From Stratiformator vulcanicus (GTDB taxonomy: Bacteria > Planctomycetota > Planctomycetia > Planctomycetales > Planctomycetaceae), in the NCBI RefSeq assembly GCF_007744515.1, contig NZ_CP036268.1, forward strand, positions 3,802,088-3,866,087: a stretch of 64,000 nt of DNA, in the 5' to 3' direction. The translations under genes were made by a program, and so were the position numbers. Of the stretch, positions 25,809 through 35,823 are shown piece by piece. Each line of letters opens with the position of its first letter. Position 1 is the first letter of the stretch. The notes under the pieces were generated by a model. The model saw only the letters and a program-made list of their open reading frames with translations. It was not told the DNA's origin and did no database searches.

Positions 25809-27035
25809 ATGCGTCACCCGCGTTTCGCCTTTTTCCCGGTCATTTGTCTGGCTGCCTGTGGTGCGGGCCTGCACGTCACGAAAGCGTTCGCGCAAGACCG
25901 ATACGCTGGCGTCCGGGCTGAAATGGTCGCTGAATTCATTGAAGCGGAGGGCATCGACAATCGCAGGGTGCTGGCAGCGATGAGGACCGTGCCGCGTCAC
26001 CTTTTCGTGCGTCCGCCGATGCTTTCAAGGGCATACGAAGATGCTGCGTTAGCGATTGGTCATCGCCAGACAATCTCCCCGCCATTCGTCGTGGCCTATA
26101 TGACGCAGTCGATCGACCCGCAGCCTGAAGACAAAGTCTTGGAGATCGGCACCGGCAGCGGCTATCAAGCGGCCGTGCTGGCCGAATTGGTAAACGAAGT
26201 CTACACGATCGAAATTGTCGAACCGCTCGGCAAGAGCGCCGCCCGGGTGCTTAAACGGGTGAAAGCCGACAACGTGAAAACACGAATTGGCGACGGCTAC
26301 AAAGGTTGGCCGGAGGCCGCGCCGTTCGACAAAATTATCGTCACCTGCTCGCCCGAGAAAGTGCCACGACCGCTCGTCGATCAACTGGCCGAAGGCGGCC
26401 GAATGATCATTCCGCTCGGCGAGCGGTATCAGCAGGTGTTCTACTTATTCCGCAAAGAGAACGGGAAACTCGTCTCTGAAAAACTGATCCCCACGTTATT
26501 CGTTCCGATGACCGGCATCAGCGAAGACAATCGCGAGCAGAAGCCCGACCCCGCCAATCCGAGGGTCGTCAACGGCAGTTTCGAGATCGATGCGAATGAT
26601 GATGGGAAGGCCGACAATTGGCACTACCAACGGCGGACCGAACTTGTCGATGAGGGTGCCGCCGAAGGCTCGAGGTTTTTGCGGATCACCAACAGCGAAC
26701 CGGGGGAACTCTCTCAAGCGCTGCAGGGAATGGCGTTGGACGGGCGAGAGGTTCCCGCGATTCGGCTTATGGTCAAAGCGCGACCGCAGGGTGTGACGGC
26801 CGGCCCTGATCGCCGTCGCCTGCCCGGCCTGTCCGTCGTGTTCTATGACTCGATCCGCAAGGAAGTCGGCAGCGTCGCCCTCGGCCCGTTCGGCAGAACG
26901 GAGAGCGACTGGCGCACCTACGCCAAGACATTCCGCGTCCCCGCGAACGCCCGCGAAGCCATCATCCGCGTCGCCTTAAACGGCGGAGCGGGGACGCTCG
27001 ACATCGATGCGATTTCGCTGGAGGCGGTGCGTTAG
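25809..27035 (+). CDS. pcm: exported protein-L-isoaspartate O-methyltransferase with C-terminal beta-sandwich-like region
   Basis: ATG 25809 follows GAGG at good spacing and opens a signal sequence (FAFFPVICLAACGAGLHVTKAFAQ), possibly a lipoprotein signal (LAAC). The 408-aa product has a full PCMT domain at about 25-220: VPRHLFV, TISPPFVVAYMTQ, the SAM motif VLEIGTGSGYQAAVLAEL, and a C-terminal block (IPLGERYQQVFYLFRKENGKL). PCMT repairs isoaspartyl residues using SAM and is normally cytoplasmic, about 210 aa. Here a further ~170 residues (VVNGSFEIDANDDGKADNW onward) look like a CBM4/9-type beta-sandwich. An exported SAM-dependent enzyme is puzzling. Its stop overlaps the convergent small gene by 4 bp. 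Confidence 0.9.
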   Translation: MRHPRFAFFPVICLAACGAGLHVTKAFAQDRYAGVRAEMVAEFIEAEGIDNRRVLAAMRTVPRHLFVRPPMLSRAYEDAALAIGHRQTISPPFVVAYMTQSIDPQPEDKVLEIGTGSGYQAAVLAELVNEVYTIEIVEPLGKSAARVLKRVKADNVKTRIGDGYKGWPEAAPFDKIIVTCSPEKVPRPLVDQLAEGGRMIIPLGERYQQVFYLFRKENGKLVSEKLIPTLFVPMTGISEDNREQKPDPANPRVVNGSFEIDANDDGKADNWHYQRRTELVDEGAAEGSRFLRITNSEPGELSQALQGMALDGREVPAIRLMVKARPQGVTAGPDRRRLPGLSVVFYDSIRKEVGSVALGPFGRTESDWRTYAKTFRVPANAREAIIRVALNGGAGTLDIDAISLEAVR

Positions 27036-27262
27036 GCTTCGTTCGGCGCATTCGGAGTGATGTCCTTGGCCTCGTTCTGCCTGAAAAGAAGCTCGTTTCG
27101 GAGATTTTGGATCGAGAAATCGTCTGCCCAACGGTGGCGATCTACAGCGTAATCGCCTTCGCCTCGCTCAAATTGAGCCAGGAAGCGAAGCATGCCTCCT
27201 TGCCCAAGCCGCTCACGCAGGGCTTCGAGCCCTTCGCGTCGAATTTCTTCTTGCGTCTGCAT
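27032..27262 (-). CDS. small conserved protein of unknown function
   Basis: The 76-aa soluble protein (QTQEEIRREGLEALRERLGQGGMLRFLAQFERGEGDYAVDRHRW) resembles a family of about 70-80 aa proteins in cyanobacteria and planctomycetes with the pattern 'G-x-x-AL-x-x-x-LG-x-x-G-x-x-RF-x-x-QFE-x-G-x-GDY-x-x-[DE]RH-x-W'. Members are often beside toxin-like genes, so antitoxin is one possibility, but no partner toxin is present here. It is convergent with pcm (4-bp overlap) and divergent from ygfZ, whose start lies 107 bp away; both probably share a promoter region. Confidence 0.75.
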   Translation of the reverse strand: MQTQEEIRREGLEALRERLGQGGMLRFLAQFERGEGDYAVDRHRWADDFSIQNLRNELLFRQNEAKDITPNAPNEA

Positions 27263-27369
27263 CTTCGGTCTCTAATTCCGGCCGGATCTCGCCTCAGGTT
27301 GACGCAGGATACAGCGATCTCGTCGAATGTAGTTCGGAAAAATATCAGGTCCTTTCGGACGAAAAAGCT

Positions 27370-28359
27370 ATGTTGGATGCCAATCAAGATGGAAGTCCCG
27401 TTGATGGAGTCGATTGCGCTCAAGATCACACCCTCCTGTTCGACTTCCCCAACCGCACCCAGCTTCGGCTGACGGGGGACGATCGGGCGAAATTGCTGCA
27501 GAATCTCTGCTCGAACGACGTTTCAAAGTTGCAGCCGGGGCAGGGGTGTGAGGCGTTTCTCACGAACGTGAAGGCGCGAGTGCTGGGGCATATCTTCGTC
27601 TACGCTGCGGCAGACGAACTTTGGATCGACTCCGCCCCCGGACAGGAGGATGCCCTGTTCGAGCATCTCGATCGATACGTGATCACCGAGGACGTGACGA
27701 TCGAACGGATGACCGAGAGCCGGGGCGATCTGCTGCTCGTCGGACCGCAGGCGGAGTCGTTGTTGACGCAGTGCGATCTGATGCCCGCGGAACTGGAAAT
27801 CGGCCATCACGCGACACTCAGCGACGAGCATCACACGCAAGTCCGTTGCACCGGCTGGCTGAAGCAGCCGACCTTCGTCATTTCGTCGGGGACTGCTGGT
27901 TGTGCGGCTATTCGAGGTCGACTGACGGAAGCTGGCGCCAACGACGGAGACCCCAAAGTCTGGGACATCCTCCGCATCGAAGCTCTGTTCCCTGAGTTCG
28001 GGCGCGACATCACTGAAGACCGCCTCGCACCAGAAGTCGGTCGAAATGATCTCGCCATCAGCTACACGAAAGGCTGCTATTTAGGGCAGGAGCCGATCGC
28101 ACGCATTAAGGCACTCGGCCACGTGAACCGTGAGCTTCGGGGCCTTCTGATTGAGGGGCAATATGACGAACTTGCGGATGCACCGATCCTGGCGGATGGC
28201 AAGGAGATCGGTCGCGTCACGTCGTTCGTCGCGGTTCCGGGAGAAAATCGGACCGTTGCCTTGGGCTACTTGCGAATGAAATGGGCGGGCCCCGGCACGA
28301 CTGTCGAAATCGGAGACCAAACGCAAGCGATTGCGGCGAAAGTGTTTGCAAACGAATAA
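27370..28359 (+). CDS. ygfZ: YgfZ/GcvT-family folate-dependent Fe-S cluster protein
   Basis: The 329-aa cytoplasmic protein shows the T-protein-like fold and the diagnostic KGCYLGQE motif near residue 236, followed by a C-terminal beta-barrel segment (GEIGRVTSFV style). YgfZ uses a tetrahydrofolate-bound state to maintain Fe-S enzymes such as MiaB. The conserved cysteine of the motif is intact. ATG 27370 was used; the frame has no better upstream start. It stands alone: the next gene begins about 140 bp downstream. Confidence 0.92.
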   Translation: MLDANQDGSPVDGVDCAQDHTLLFDFPNRTQLRLTGDDRAKLLQNLCSNDVSKLQPGQGCEAFLTNVKARVLGHIFVYAAADELWIDSAPGQEDALFEHLDRYVITEDVTIERMTESRGDLLLVGPQAESLLTQCDLMPAELEIGHHATLSDEHHTQVRCTGWLKQPTFVISSGTAGCAAIRGRLTEAGANDGDPKVWDILRIEALFPEFGRDITEDRLAPEVGRNDLAISYTKGCYLGQEPIARIKALGHVNRELRGLLIEGQYDELADAPILADGKEIGRVTSFVAVPGENRTVALGYLRMKWAGPGTTVEIGDQTQAIAAKVFANE

Positions 28360-28501
28360 CGCACGCCCACGGCCGTTCAAACCGTTCGCCGATTGTCAGC
28401 AAGAATTCGCCCGTCGTCTGGTCGCGACGCGGCAACCGCGCGGTTACGATGGGTGAGATTCATTCCACCCACTTCCGCATTATTTCAGCGCCGCCCTCGC
28501 C

Positions 28502-29731
28502 ATGAGTCTCGGTCATAAATTGCAGCGACCGTTCCGCGCCGTCAGCCGTGCCGGTTTCGATTTCATCCATCCGCGGATTCTCATCTACAACCAGTGTTGG
28601 GAAGATCCGCGTCTCGATCGCAAGGCGTTGGAGCTCGGCCCGGACGACTCGGTCGCGATGATCACGTCGGCCGGGTGCAACGCGCTCGACTACGCGCTCG
28701 TCGGCCCCAAAGCGGTGCACGCGATCGACATGAATCCGAATCAGACGGCTCTGCTCGAGCTCAAGCAGACCGCGATTCGGAATTTGTCCTTCGAGGATTT
28801 CTTCGACCTGTTCGGCAAAGGGTCGTCGCCGCGTTGGAAAGAGATATACCGCGACACACTTCGCCCCGAATTGTCGGAACGCGCTCAGAAAATCTGGGAT
28901 CGCCAAGGCAGCTTTTTTGAGGTCCGGCGCAGGCGGTCGAGCTTCTACTTCCGCGGCTCCTCCGGCACGTTCGCGTGGATCGTCAACATGTACATCGACC
29001 GCATCGCCAAGGTGCGGGACGTCATTAACGAATTGCTCGAAGCCGAGTCGGTCGAGGCGCAGACCGAGATTTATCGCCGGCACCGCATGAACGAAATTTT
29101 CTGGAAGCCGATGCTAAAGTGGATGCTCCGTCGTGACGCGACACTCGCAATGCTCGGCGTCCCGCAGCCGCAGCGACGAATCCTCGACCAAGGATACCCC
29201 GGCGGCATCGTGCAATTCGTCGTCGATCGCGTCGATGAGGTCTTCACAAGACTTCCGCTCTCGGACAACTATTTCTGGCGGGTCTACTTAACCGGTTCGT
29301 ATTCCGAGGACTGTTGCCCGGAATACCTGACACGAGCGGGCTTCGATCAACTTCGAGACGGCGCCGTCGACCGGGTGCATCGCCATACCACGACCGTGAC
29401 CGACTTCCTGAACGGACACGACGAGCCGATCTCACGTTTTGTTTTGCTTGATCACATGGACTGGCTCAGCGTGCCGAAGCGCAAGCACCTGCTCGACGCC
29501 GAATGGCAGGCGATCGTCGACAGCGCCGCGCCGAACACGCGGCTGCTGTGGCGCAGCGCCGGACTTGATGTCGACTTTATTGATCCGATCGAGGTGACGA
29601 TCGACGGCGAACAACGACGCGTCGGCGATGTGCTCAACTACCACCCCGAATTAGCAGCCGAGCTTCACAAGATTGATCGAGTCAACACGTACGGCAGCTT
29701 CTATATCGCGGACCTAAATTCGTCGGCTTAA
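28502..29731 (+). CDS. btaA: BtaA-like S-adenosylmethionine:diacylglycerol 3-amino-3-carboxypropyltransferase (DUF3419)
   Basis: At 409 aa it matches BtaA over its length: FIHPRILIYNQCWEDPRLDRKAL and MITSAGCNALDYAL near the N-terminus, and DHMDWLS in the C-terminal half. BtaA transfers the 3-amino-3-carboxypropyl group of SAM to diacylglycerol, the first step of betaine lipid (DGTS) synthesis. The next genes are a SAM methyltransferase and an acyltransferase, exactly the context expected. Betaine lipids replace phospholipids under phosphate limitation in some bacteria. Confidence 0.92.
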   Translation: MSLGHKLQRPFRAVSRAGFDFIHPRILIYNQCWEDPRLDRKALELGPDDSVAMITSAGCNALDYALVGPKAVHAIDMNPNQTALLELKQTAIRNLSFEDFFDLFGKGSSPRWKEIYRDTLRPELSERAQKIWDRQGSFFEVRRRRSSFYFRGSSGTFAWIVNMYIDRIAKVRDVINELLEAESVEAQTEIYRRHRMNEIFWKPMLKWMLRRDATLAMLGVPQPQRRILDQGYPGGIVQFVVDRVDEVFTRLPLSDNYFWRVYLTGSYSEDCCPEYLTRAGFDQLRDGAVDRVHRHTTTVTDFLNGHDEPISRFVLLDHMDWLSVPKRKHLLDAEWQAIVDSAAPNTRLLWRSAGLDVDFIDPIEVTIDGEQRRVGDVLNYHPELAAELHKIDRVNTYGSFYIADLNSSA

Positions 29732-29867
29732 GATTGGCGCCCCCTATATGAACGCGACCAAACAAGCCCGACGCCCAAGCGAGGGACGCGAGGGAAAACT
29801 CACGAGTCTCTTCCGCGATTGACCGCCAACCGAAATTACTGATTCGACTTCGTTAAGACCATTCTCC

Positions 29868-30635
29868 ATGTCTGCTTCGGCCGGAATTTTTAACGACCTG
29901 CGCATCCTCTGGCAGCTCACGTTTAATCGCGTCAAAGGTGATTCCCACGCCGAGCGGCTCGAAAGTTTCTACCGGCATCAAGCCTCTGGGTATGACGCCT
30001 ATCGCCGCCGTCTGCTTCACGGTCGGACCGACATGATTCAATCCCTGCCCGTCGTCGAAGGCGGTACGTGGATTGATATGGGAGCCGGCACCGGCGAGAA
30101 CGTCGAGCACATGGGCGACAACCTTTCGAAATTTGGGAAGGTCTATCTGCTCGATCTCTGTAGGCCACTACTGAAAATCGGAGAGGAACGGGTTGCTGAA
30201 AAAAATTGGCAGAACGTCGAACCGGTCCACGGCGATGCCACCGCGTGGACGCCAACCGAAGGAGCAGGGCAGGTCGATCTCGTCACGTTCTCCTATTCAT
30301 TGACGATGATTCCCGATTGGTTCGCCGCGATCGAACACGCCTACCGCTTACTCAAGCCGGGCGGCACAATCGGGATTGCCGACTTCTACGTCGCTCGCAA
30401 ACACGCCGGCGAATCCGAACGTCGCCACGGCTGGCTGACCCGCGAATTCTGGCAGACGTTTTTCGCGGTCGACAACGTCTTCTTAAGTCCCGATCACCTG
30501 CCTTATCTCAAGAACCGGTTCGAAACGGTTCAAATCAAGGAACGTTTCGGGTCCGTCCCCATCGTCCCTTTCCTGTATGCTCCGTACTATATTTATCTGG
30601 GTCGAAAGCCCGATGACGTCGCAGCCCCGGAGTAA
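29868..30635 (+). CDS. btaB: BtaB-like N-methyltransferase
   Basis: This 255-aa class I SAM methyltransferase has motif I DMGAGTGENVEHM, motif II SYSLTMIPDW and post-motif IADFYV. It follows btaA by 136 bp and probably trimethylates the homoserine head group to DGTS. In some species BtaA and BtaB are fused; here they are separate. Specificity is inferred from the neighbour, since the family resembles other small-molecule methyltransferases. The acyltransferase gene begins only 5 bp after its stop. Confidence 0.85.
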   Translation: MSASAGIFNDLRILWQLTFNRVKGDSHAERLESFYRHQASGYDAYRRRLLHGRTDMIQSLPVVEGGTWIDMGAGTGENVEHMGDNLSKFGKVYLLDLCRPLLKIGEERVAEKNWQNVEPVHGDATAWTPTEGAGQVDLVTFSYSLTMIPDWFAAIEHAYRLLKPGGTIGIADFYVARKHAGESERRHGWLTREFWQTFFAVDNVFLSPDHLPYLKNRFETVQIKERFGSVPIVPFLYAPYYIYLGRKPDDVAAPE

Positions 30636-30640
30636 CAGCC

Positions 30641-31456
30641 GTGCGCAATTCCCGACCGAATCCGTTCTCTTATTCGCAGGAAATTGACGGTCGCTGGAAA
30701 CGGGTCCTCGCCCGGCAGGTGGAGAACCTCTCAGGTCTGCGAAAGCTCGGCCGGGTCTACGAAGAAGAGCGTCGCGAGGCCGACCGCTACCCCAACCCCT
30801 GGGCAGTCGCACTGGGGGCACTTGATTTGCGAGTGCATATCAGCGGGCCCGTCGAGGACATCCCACGCCAAGGGCCATTAGTCGTCATCGCCAACCACCC
30901 GTTCGGCGTGGTCGACGGCATGATCCTGTGTGATCTGATCGCCCGCGTCCGACATGACTACCGCGTGATCATTAACCGCGTCCTCGAATCGGTCGAAGAC
31001 ATCCGGCCCTACCTGCTGCCGATCGACTTCACCGGCACAAAAGAGGCCACGCGGGTTAATCTGGAGTCACGCAAACAGGCTCGCCAATTCTTAAAAGAGG
31101 GCGGCTGCGTCATCCTGTTTCCGGCCGGCGGCGTCTCGACCTCCAAAGGCCCCCTCGGCCCCGCCGTCGACCCCGAGTGGGGCACCTTCGCAGCGAGACT
31201 GATCTTACAGAGCAAAGCCGACGTCCTACCGGTCTACTTCCACGGCCAAAACTCCCGCCTCTTCCAAGTCGTCAGCCAGTTCAGCAAAACACTAAGGCTC
31301 GCCCTGTTGGCCCGCGAGGTGCGCAAAAAGGTCGGCGAGGCGGTGGAGGTCACCGTGAGACCAGTTTGCCATTTCCGCGACTATGCCGAAATAAACGACG
31401 CGCAAACGCTCACGACAACGCTTCGTAGAGCGGTTGACGGAAAGTCGACTTGTTAG
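30641..31456 (+). CDS. PlsC-like lysophospholipid acyltransferase
   Basis: The 271-aa protein carries an acyltransferase motif NHPFGVVDG (His86, Asp92) and a downstream FPAGGVSTSKG block, as in the LPLAT/hemolysin-type acyltransferases. By my count the motif is H-x5-D, as in the NHPFGGLDG subgroup, instead of the classic H-x4-D. It starts 5 bp after btaB, so all three genes are probably one transcript. It may supply or remodel the diacylglycerol backbone for betaine lipids. A hairpin terminator follows at 31465-31495. Confidence 0.88.
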   Translation: MRNSRPNPFSYSQEIDGRWKRVLARQVENLSGLRKLGRVYEEERREADRYPNPWAVALGALDLRVHISGPVEDIPRQGPLVVIANHPFGVVDGMILCDLIARVRHDYRVIINRVLESVEDIRPYLLPIDFTGTKEATRVNLESRKQARQFLKEGGCVILFPAGGVSTSKGPLGPAVDPEWGTFAARLILQSKADVLPVYFHGQNSRLFQVVSQFSKTLRLALLAREVRKKVGEAVEVTVRPVCHFRDYAEINDAQTLTTTLRRAVDGKSTC

Positions 31457-31464
31457 ACGGCAAC

Positions 31465-31495
31465 AAAAAACGCCCCGACGTTTCCGTGGGGCGTT
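31465..31495. terminator. bidirectional intrinsic terminator
   Basis: AAACGCCCC (within 31465-31475) pairs with GGGGCGTTT (31487-31495) around an ~11-nt loop. The A-run on its left gives a clean U-run for leftward transcription of the DUF1559 cluster, and the right arm provides a shorter TTT for the rightward acyltransferase. Confidence 0.8.
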
Positions 31496-31519
31496 TGCGG
31501 GTTATCTATCTGCAACTTC

Positions 31520-32500
<981 letters not shown>

Positions 32501-32562
32501 GATATCCTGAAGTGTTAAGTTATTTGGCATTTCGCCAATGGGCCGAATGAAACGAACACCTT

Positions 32563-33606
32563 TTAAAAGGCTCCAATTGAATTACCGTCGCGACGATTTG
32601 CGAGACGCTGAAACACGCCGGAGTTGGCATTTCGACCGTCCACGCCGCTGACGAACTCAATATTTTCGCTGATGAAATGCACGGAGCCGTCGGCCATGAC
32701 GAACTGCATGCCGCCAGCATGAGAGCTCGCGTAAGTTCGGCGGAAACTATCATCTGAACTGCAGTTAGCCTCGACCGGGTTGAGAGGACAGCTCGTGGCC
32801 AGATTCATGACTGAGGTCAGTCCTGTCCAGCCATAGCCCGTTCCTTCAAGAATCGAAGGCGATGCATAGATCAACGCACCGTTCTTGCGTGGCGTGTAGC
32901 CGTCTCGATAGGCCCAGACGCGTTCGCCGAGAGCTATCGTGTTACTTGTACCGTCGGAAATGTCTCCGGTATTAAGAGATAGGCCAATCCCGAAGACGCC
33001 GTCGAACGAGGTTGGTCGTTTCTTCTGCGTCTTTTTGAACAAGGCACGCGGCGTTGTATTCCCTTCGTCCTGCTCTTCGAAATAACCCCGACTCGTCGAC
33101 GTATCTTCGAAGTTCGCCACGTAATTACTAGAAGCGTGCGAATCGCCGTTAATCTCATTTGCACTATTAAGTTTCGGCATCTCATCCGACGGACACAGAA
33201 AGACCGGCAATGATGTTTGGAGTGCCGAGAGCGGCGAACTCGAAACGGGAAGCACTGTCATTTCGAGTTGTTCGTATAACGGCTGTTGATCGAGGAACGG
33301 CAAAATCCGCGCCCCCCAAGCCCAAACACCACTGGCGTTTTGCAATGCGTTGTAATTCGTAGTCGAATTATTGAGCCAGGCGTTGTTCGGCGTTACGCCG
33401 GGCGGAAAAGCGCTGTTCGCGTCGTGGTAGTTATGCAGTGCCAGCCCCAACTGCTTTAAGTTATTCTTGCACTGACTCCGACGCGCGGCCTCTCGAGCCT
33501 GCTGAACGGCGGGAAGCAACAACGCGATCAATATCGCGATGATTGCGATGACCACCAGCAACTCGATCAGAGTGAAACCACGTCTTGTCCCTAATTGATC
33601 AGTCAT
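32563..33606 (-). CDS. DUF1559 prepilin-like protein, cluster gene 4
   Basis: I prefer ATG 33606 ([17 protein letters not shown], 347 aa) to the TTG start 15 bp upstream. It has the prepilin helix and C-terminal [25 protein letters not shown]. The first ~110 nt of the conserved segment are identical in DNA to cluster gene 3 (33476-33585 against 34548-34657), including synonymous positions, while the remainder diverges strongly. That is a sign of recent gene conversion. The middle region has a lysine-rich patch (FKKTQKKRPTSFDG) not seen in the other copies. Confidence 0.93.
   Translation of the reverse strand: MTDQLGTRRGFTLIELLVVIAIIAILIALLLPAVQQAREAARRSQCKNNLKQLGLALHNYHDANSAFPPGVTPNNAWLNNSTTNYNALQNASGVWAWGARILPFLDQQPLYEQLEMTVLPVSSSPLSALQTSLPVFLCPSDEMPKLNSANEINGDSHASSNYVANFEDTSTSRGYFEEQDEGNTTPRALFKKTQKKRPTSFDGVFGIGLSLNTGDISDGTSNTIALGERVWAYRDGYTPRKNGALIYASPSILEGTGYGWTGLTSVMNLATSCPLNPVEANCSSDDSFRRTYASSHAGGMQFVMADGSVHFISENIEFVSGVDGRNANSGVFQRLANRRDGNSIGAF
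33476..33585. repeat. 110-bp gene-conversion tract, copy in cluster gene 4
   Basis: This stretch is identical base for base to 34548-34657. It codes the prepilin cleavage motif, helix and AREAARR of two neighbouring DUF1559 genes. Sequence on both sides differs. Confidence 0.85.
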
Positions 33607-33670
33607 TATTTTCAACAACAATTAAAGGATCGGCTCGTCAATGAAATACTTGCCATTACTCTCGCCAGCA

Positions 33671-34693
33671 CTAGAAGGCTCCCACCGTGTTACCATCGCG
33701 ACGGTTCGCCAAGCGTTGAAAGACGCCCGAGTTCGCATTACGACCGTCGAGACTCGTCGAGAAATCAATGTTCTCGCCGATAAACTGAACTGAGCCGTCC
33801 GCCATCGCGAAGTGGACGCCCCCCGCGTGAGCGCTGTGATAAGTCCAATCATAATCTTGAGAACAGGTGGCCGCGGTCGGATTGAGGCCGCATCTGGACG
33901 CCAGACCGAAGACCGAAGACCCCGCGGAATCAGTCTGAATGATATTGTTCCCTTCAAGGACCGAGCGAGCCCCATAGATTGTGCCAGCCTCTGCGATTGT
34001 ACCGTCTTTTAAAGCCCACGCGCGTTCGCCAATCGCAATAGTATTGCTCGACCCGTCCGAAATATCGGTCACTTTAATCCCGACTGAGTAAACGAGCACC
34101 CCATCTTGGTTTCCGTTTGTATCCAGCTTCGCACCCTCGGCGTTGGCATACTGCCGCGTGTCATCGAAGTTTCCGACATAGTTCGAAGTAGCGACCGAAA
34201 TCGTTGTCCCCCCACCGCCACTTGCGGTATTGAATGTACGGCCTGAATTGACCTCAGGGGCTTCGTCCGACGGACAGCGGAAGACGTCTAGACCTCGCTC
34301 GATATCATCACGATCAGCGACGCGGCTCAGAAAATGAACATTGTTGATATTCAATCGCTCGTACAACGCTTGTTGTTCCAAGAATGGCAGCAAACGAGCC
34401 CCCCAGCTCCAAAACCCGACATCGGGGTCATTTCGGTGATTTGCTGGGACCGAGGTTGGATTAACCATTCCGATCGGAAACATGCCGTTGGCATCATGGT
34501 AGTTGTGTAAAGCAATGCCGAGCTGCTTCAGATTATTCTTACACTGGCTCCGACGCGCGGCCTCTCGAGCCTGCTGAACGGCGGGAAGCAACAACGCGAT
34601 CAATATCGCGATGATTGCGATGACCACCAGCAACTCGATCAGAGTGAAACCACGTCTGCCGGAATCTTTAATTGTTCGTCGATTATTGACCAC
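33671..34693 (-). CDS. DUF1559 prepilin-like protein, cluster gene 3
   Basis: GTG 34693 follows GAGGGG with good spacing, giving 340 aa. It contains the prepilin helix, [15 protein letters not shown], a serine/glycine-rich loop ([20 protein letters not shown]) and C-terminal [25 protein letters not shown]. Closest in sequence to cluster gene 4. Its N-terminal 110 nt are shared exactly with that gene. Confidence 0.93.
   Translation of the reverse strand: MVNNRRTIKDSGRRGFTLIELLVVIAIIAILIALLLPAVQQAREAARRSQCKNNLKQLGIALHNYHDANGMFPIGMVNPTSVPANHRNDPDVGFWSWGARLLPFLEQQALYERLNINNVHFLSRVADRDDIERGLDVFRCPSDEAPEVNSGRTFNTASGGGGTTISVATSNYVGNFDDTRQYANAEGAKLDTNGNQDGVLVYSVGIKVTDISDGSSNTIAIGERAWALKDGTIAEAGTIYGARSVLEGNNIIQTDSAGSSVFGLASRCGLNPTAATCSQDYDWTYHSAHAGGVHFAMADGSVQFIGENIDFSTSLDGRNANSGVFQRLANRRDGNTVGAF
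34548..34657. repeat. 110-bp gene-conversion tract, copy in cluster gene 3
   Basis: Identical to 33476-33585 in the next paralogue (same strand, about 1070 bp apart). A direct repeat of this length can also mediate deletion of the intervening gene by recombination. Confidence 0.85.
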
Positions 34694-34743
34694 TGTTTCC
34701 CCTCGATGAGCTTGAGCGATTGACTTCGTTCGTATCTGAAGAA

Positions 34744-35748
34744 TTAGAACTTGCCGACGGTCATTCCATCCACTCGATTGACAAGCCGATTGAGGACACC
34801 AGAGTTGGCAAGCCGAGCATCGCCTGAGCTTCCGCAGCAGGTGAAGGAAATGTTTTCACTCAGAAAATGGACCGACCCGTCACCGAACACGAACTGGGAA
34901 CCACCGGCGTGCTTGCTGCTGAATCCATTGCCAGCAGCACGGCGTGCCTCGGTCTCATTGGTGTCGAAGTCGCCAACACCGGCCCCGTTGATGCCGCCAT
35001 AGCCCAGCGTTGCGAACGCTAAATTGATCCCGTTACTGTCTTGCGCCCCGTTTAGCCGACGAGTGGCATAAGCAAATGCCCCGTATGCCCGGTTCGGATA
35101 GGAGGTGTCGACCTGAAAAGCCCGCTCGCCGACAAGAATGGTGTTACTCGTACCGTCTTTAATCATATCCAGGGTATAGGCGACATCGATTCCGAAAGCA
35201 CCACTAAACTCCTCCCGGTCGCCTATGATCCCTGATCCGCCCCAAGTATTTTGTCGCAAGATATCACTCGTACTGGAGACGTAGCTCGAATAGGCGGCAG
35301 GAACGTCATTGTTGAAGTCTTGAAACGGGTGAATCGGATCGACTTCGTCAGCCGGGCACCGATACTCCGCCATCGGAGTACTGATCAATGCGCCAGCCGC
35401 TTCAGGGCTCTGTCGTCCGGGTGAAAATTGATCGTAGAGTGGCGCCTCATCCATATACGGCAATATGAAGCAACTCCAAATCCAGTGCCCCCGCGTATTC
35501 GTGTAGCTCCCGTTGACGTTCGCCCCATACAGCCAAACCGATGCTCCGGTCGGCAGGTAGCCGAAGGTGTCACTGTAGTTATGCATCGCCAGACCAATTT
35601 GCTTCAAATTGTTTTGACAGGCACTTCGCTGCGCGGCGGCGCGTGCCTGCTGCACGGCTGGCAACAGAAGGGCGATCAGGATCGCAATAATTGCGATGAC
35701 CACCAGCAATTCGATCAACGTGAATCCACGAACCCGATCATGACGCAT
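34744..35748 (-). CDS. DUF1559 prepilin-like protein, cluster gene 2
   Basis: ATG 35748 follows GGAG at about 7 nt. At 334 aa it has the prepilin start ([39 protein letters not shown]). Note ARAAAQR in place of the usual AREAARR, which sets it apart. C-terminal [26 protein letters not shown] is the family signature, and a CC pair follows (SFTCCGSSG). The middle is tyrosine- and asparagine-rich. Confidence 0.93.
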   Translation of the reverse strand: MRHDRVRGFTLIELLVVIAIIAILIALLLPAVQQARAAAQRSACQNNLKQIGLAMHNYSDTFGYLPTGASVWLYGANVNGSYTNTRGHWIWSCFILPYMDEAPLYDQFSPGRQSPEAAGALISTPMAEYRCPADEVDPIHPFQDFNNDVPAAYSSYVSSTSDILRQNTWGGSGIIGDREEFSGAFGIDVAYTLDMIKDGTSNTILVGERAFQVDTSYPNRAYGAFAYATRRLNGAQDSNGINLAFATLGYGGINGAGVGDFDTNETEARRAAGNGFSSKHAGGSQFVFGDGSVHFLSENISFTCCGSSGDARLANSGVLNRLVNRVDGMTVGKF

Positions 35749-35823
35749 GAGCTAACTCCAAACCAATTGTATGAATTCAGTACGAATGCCTTCGACGGCA
35801 AGAACCACTGAGGTGTTTCCGCG

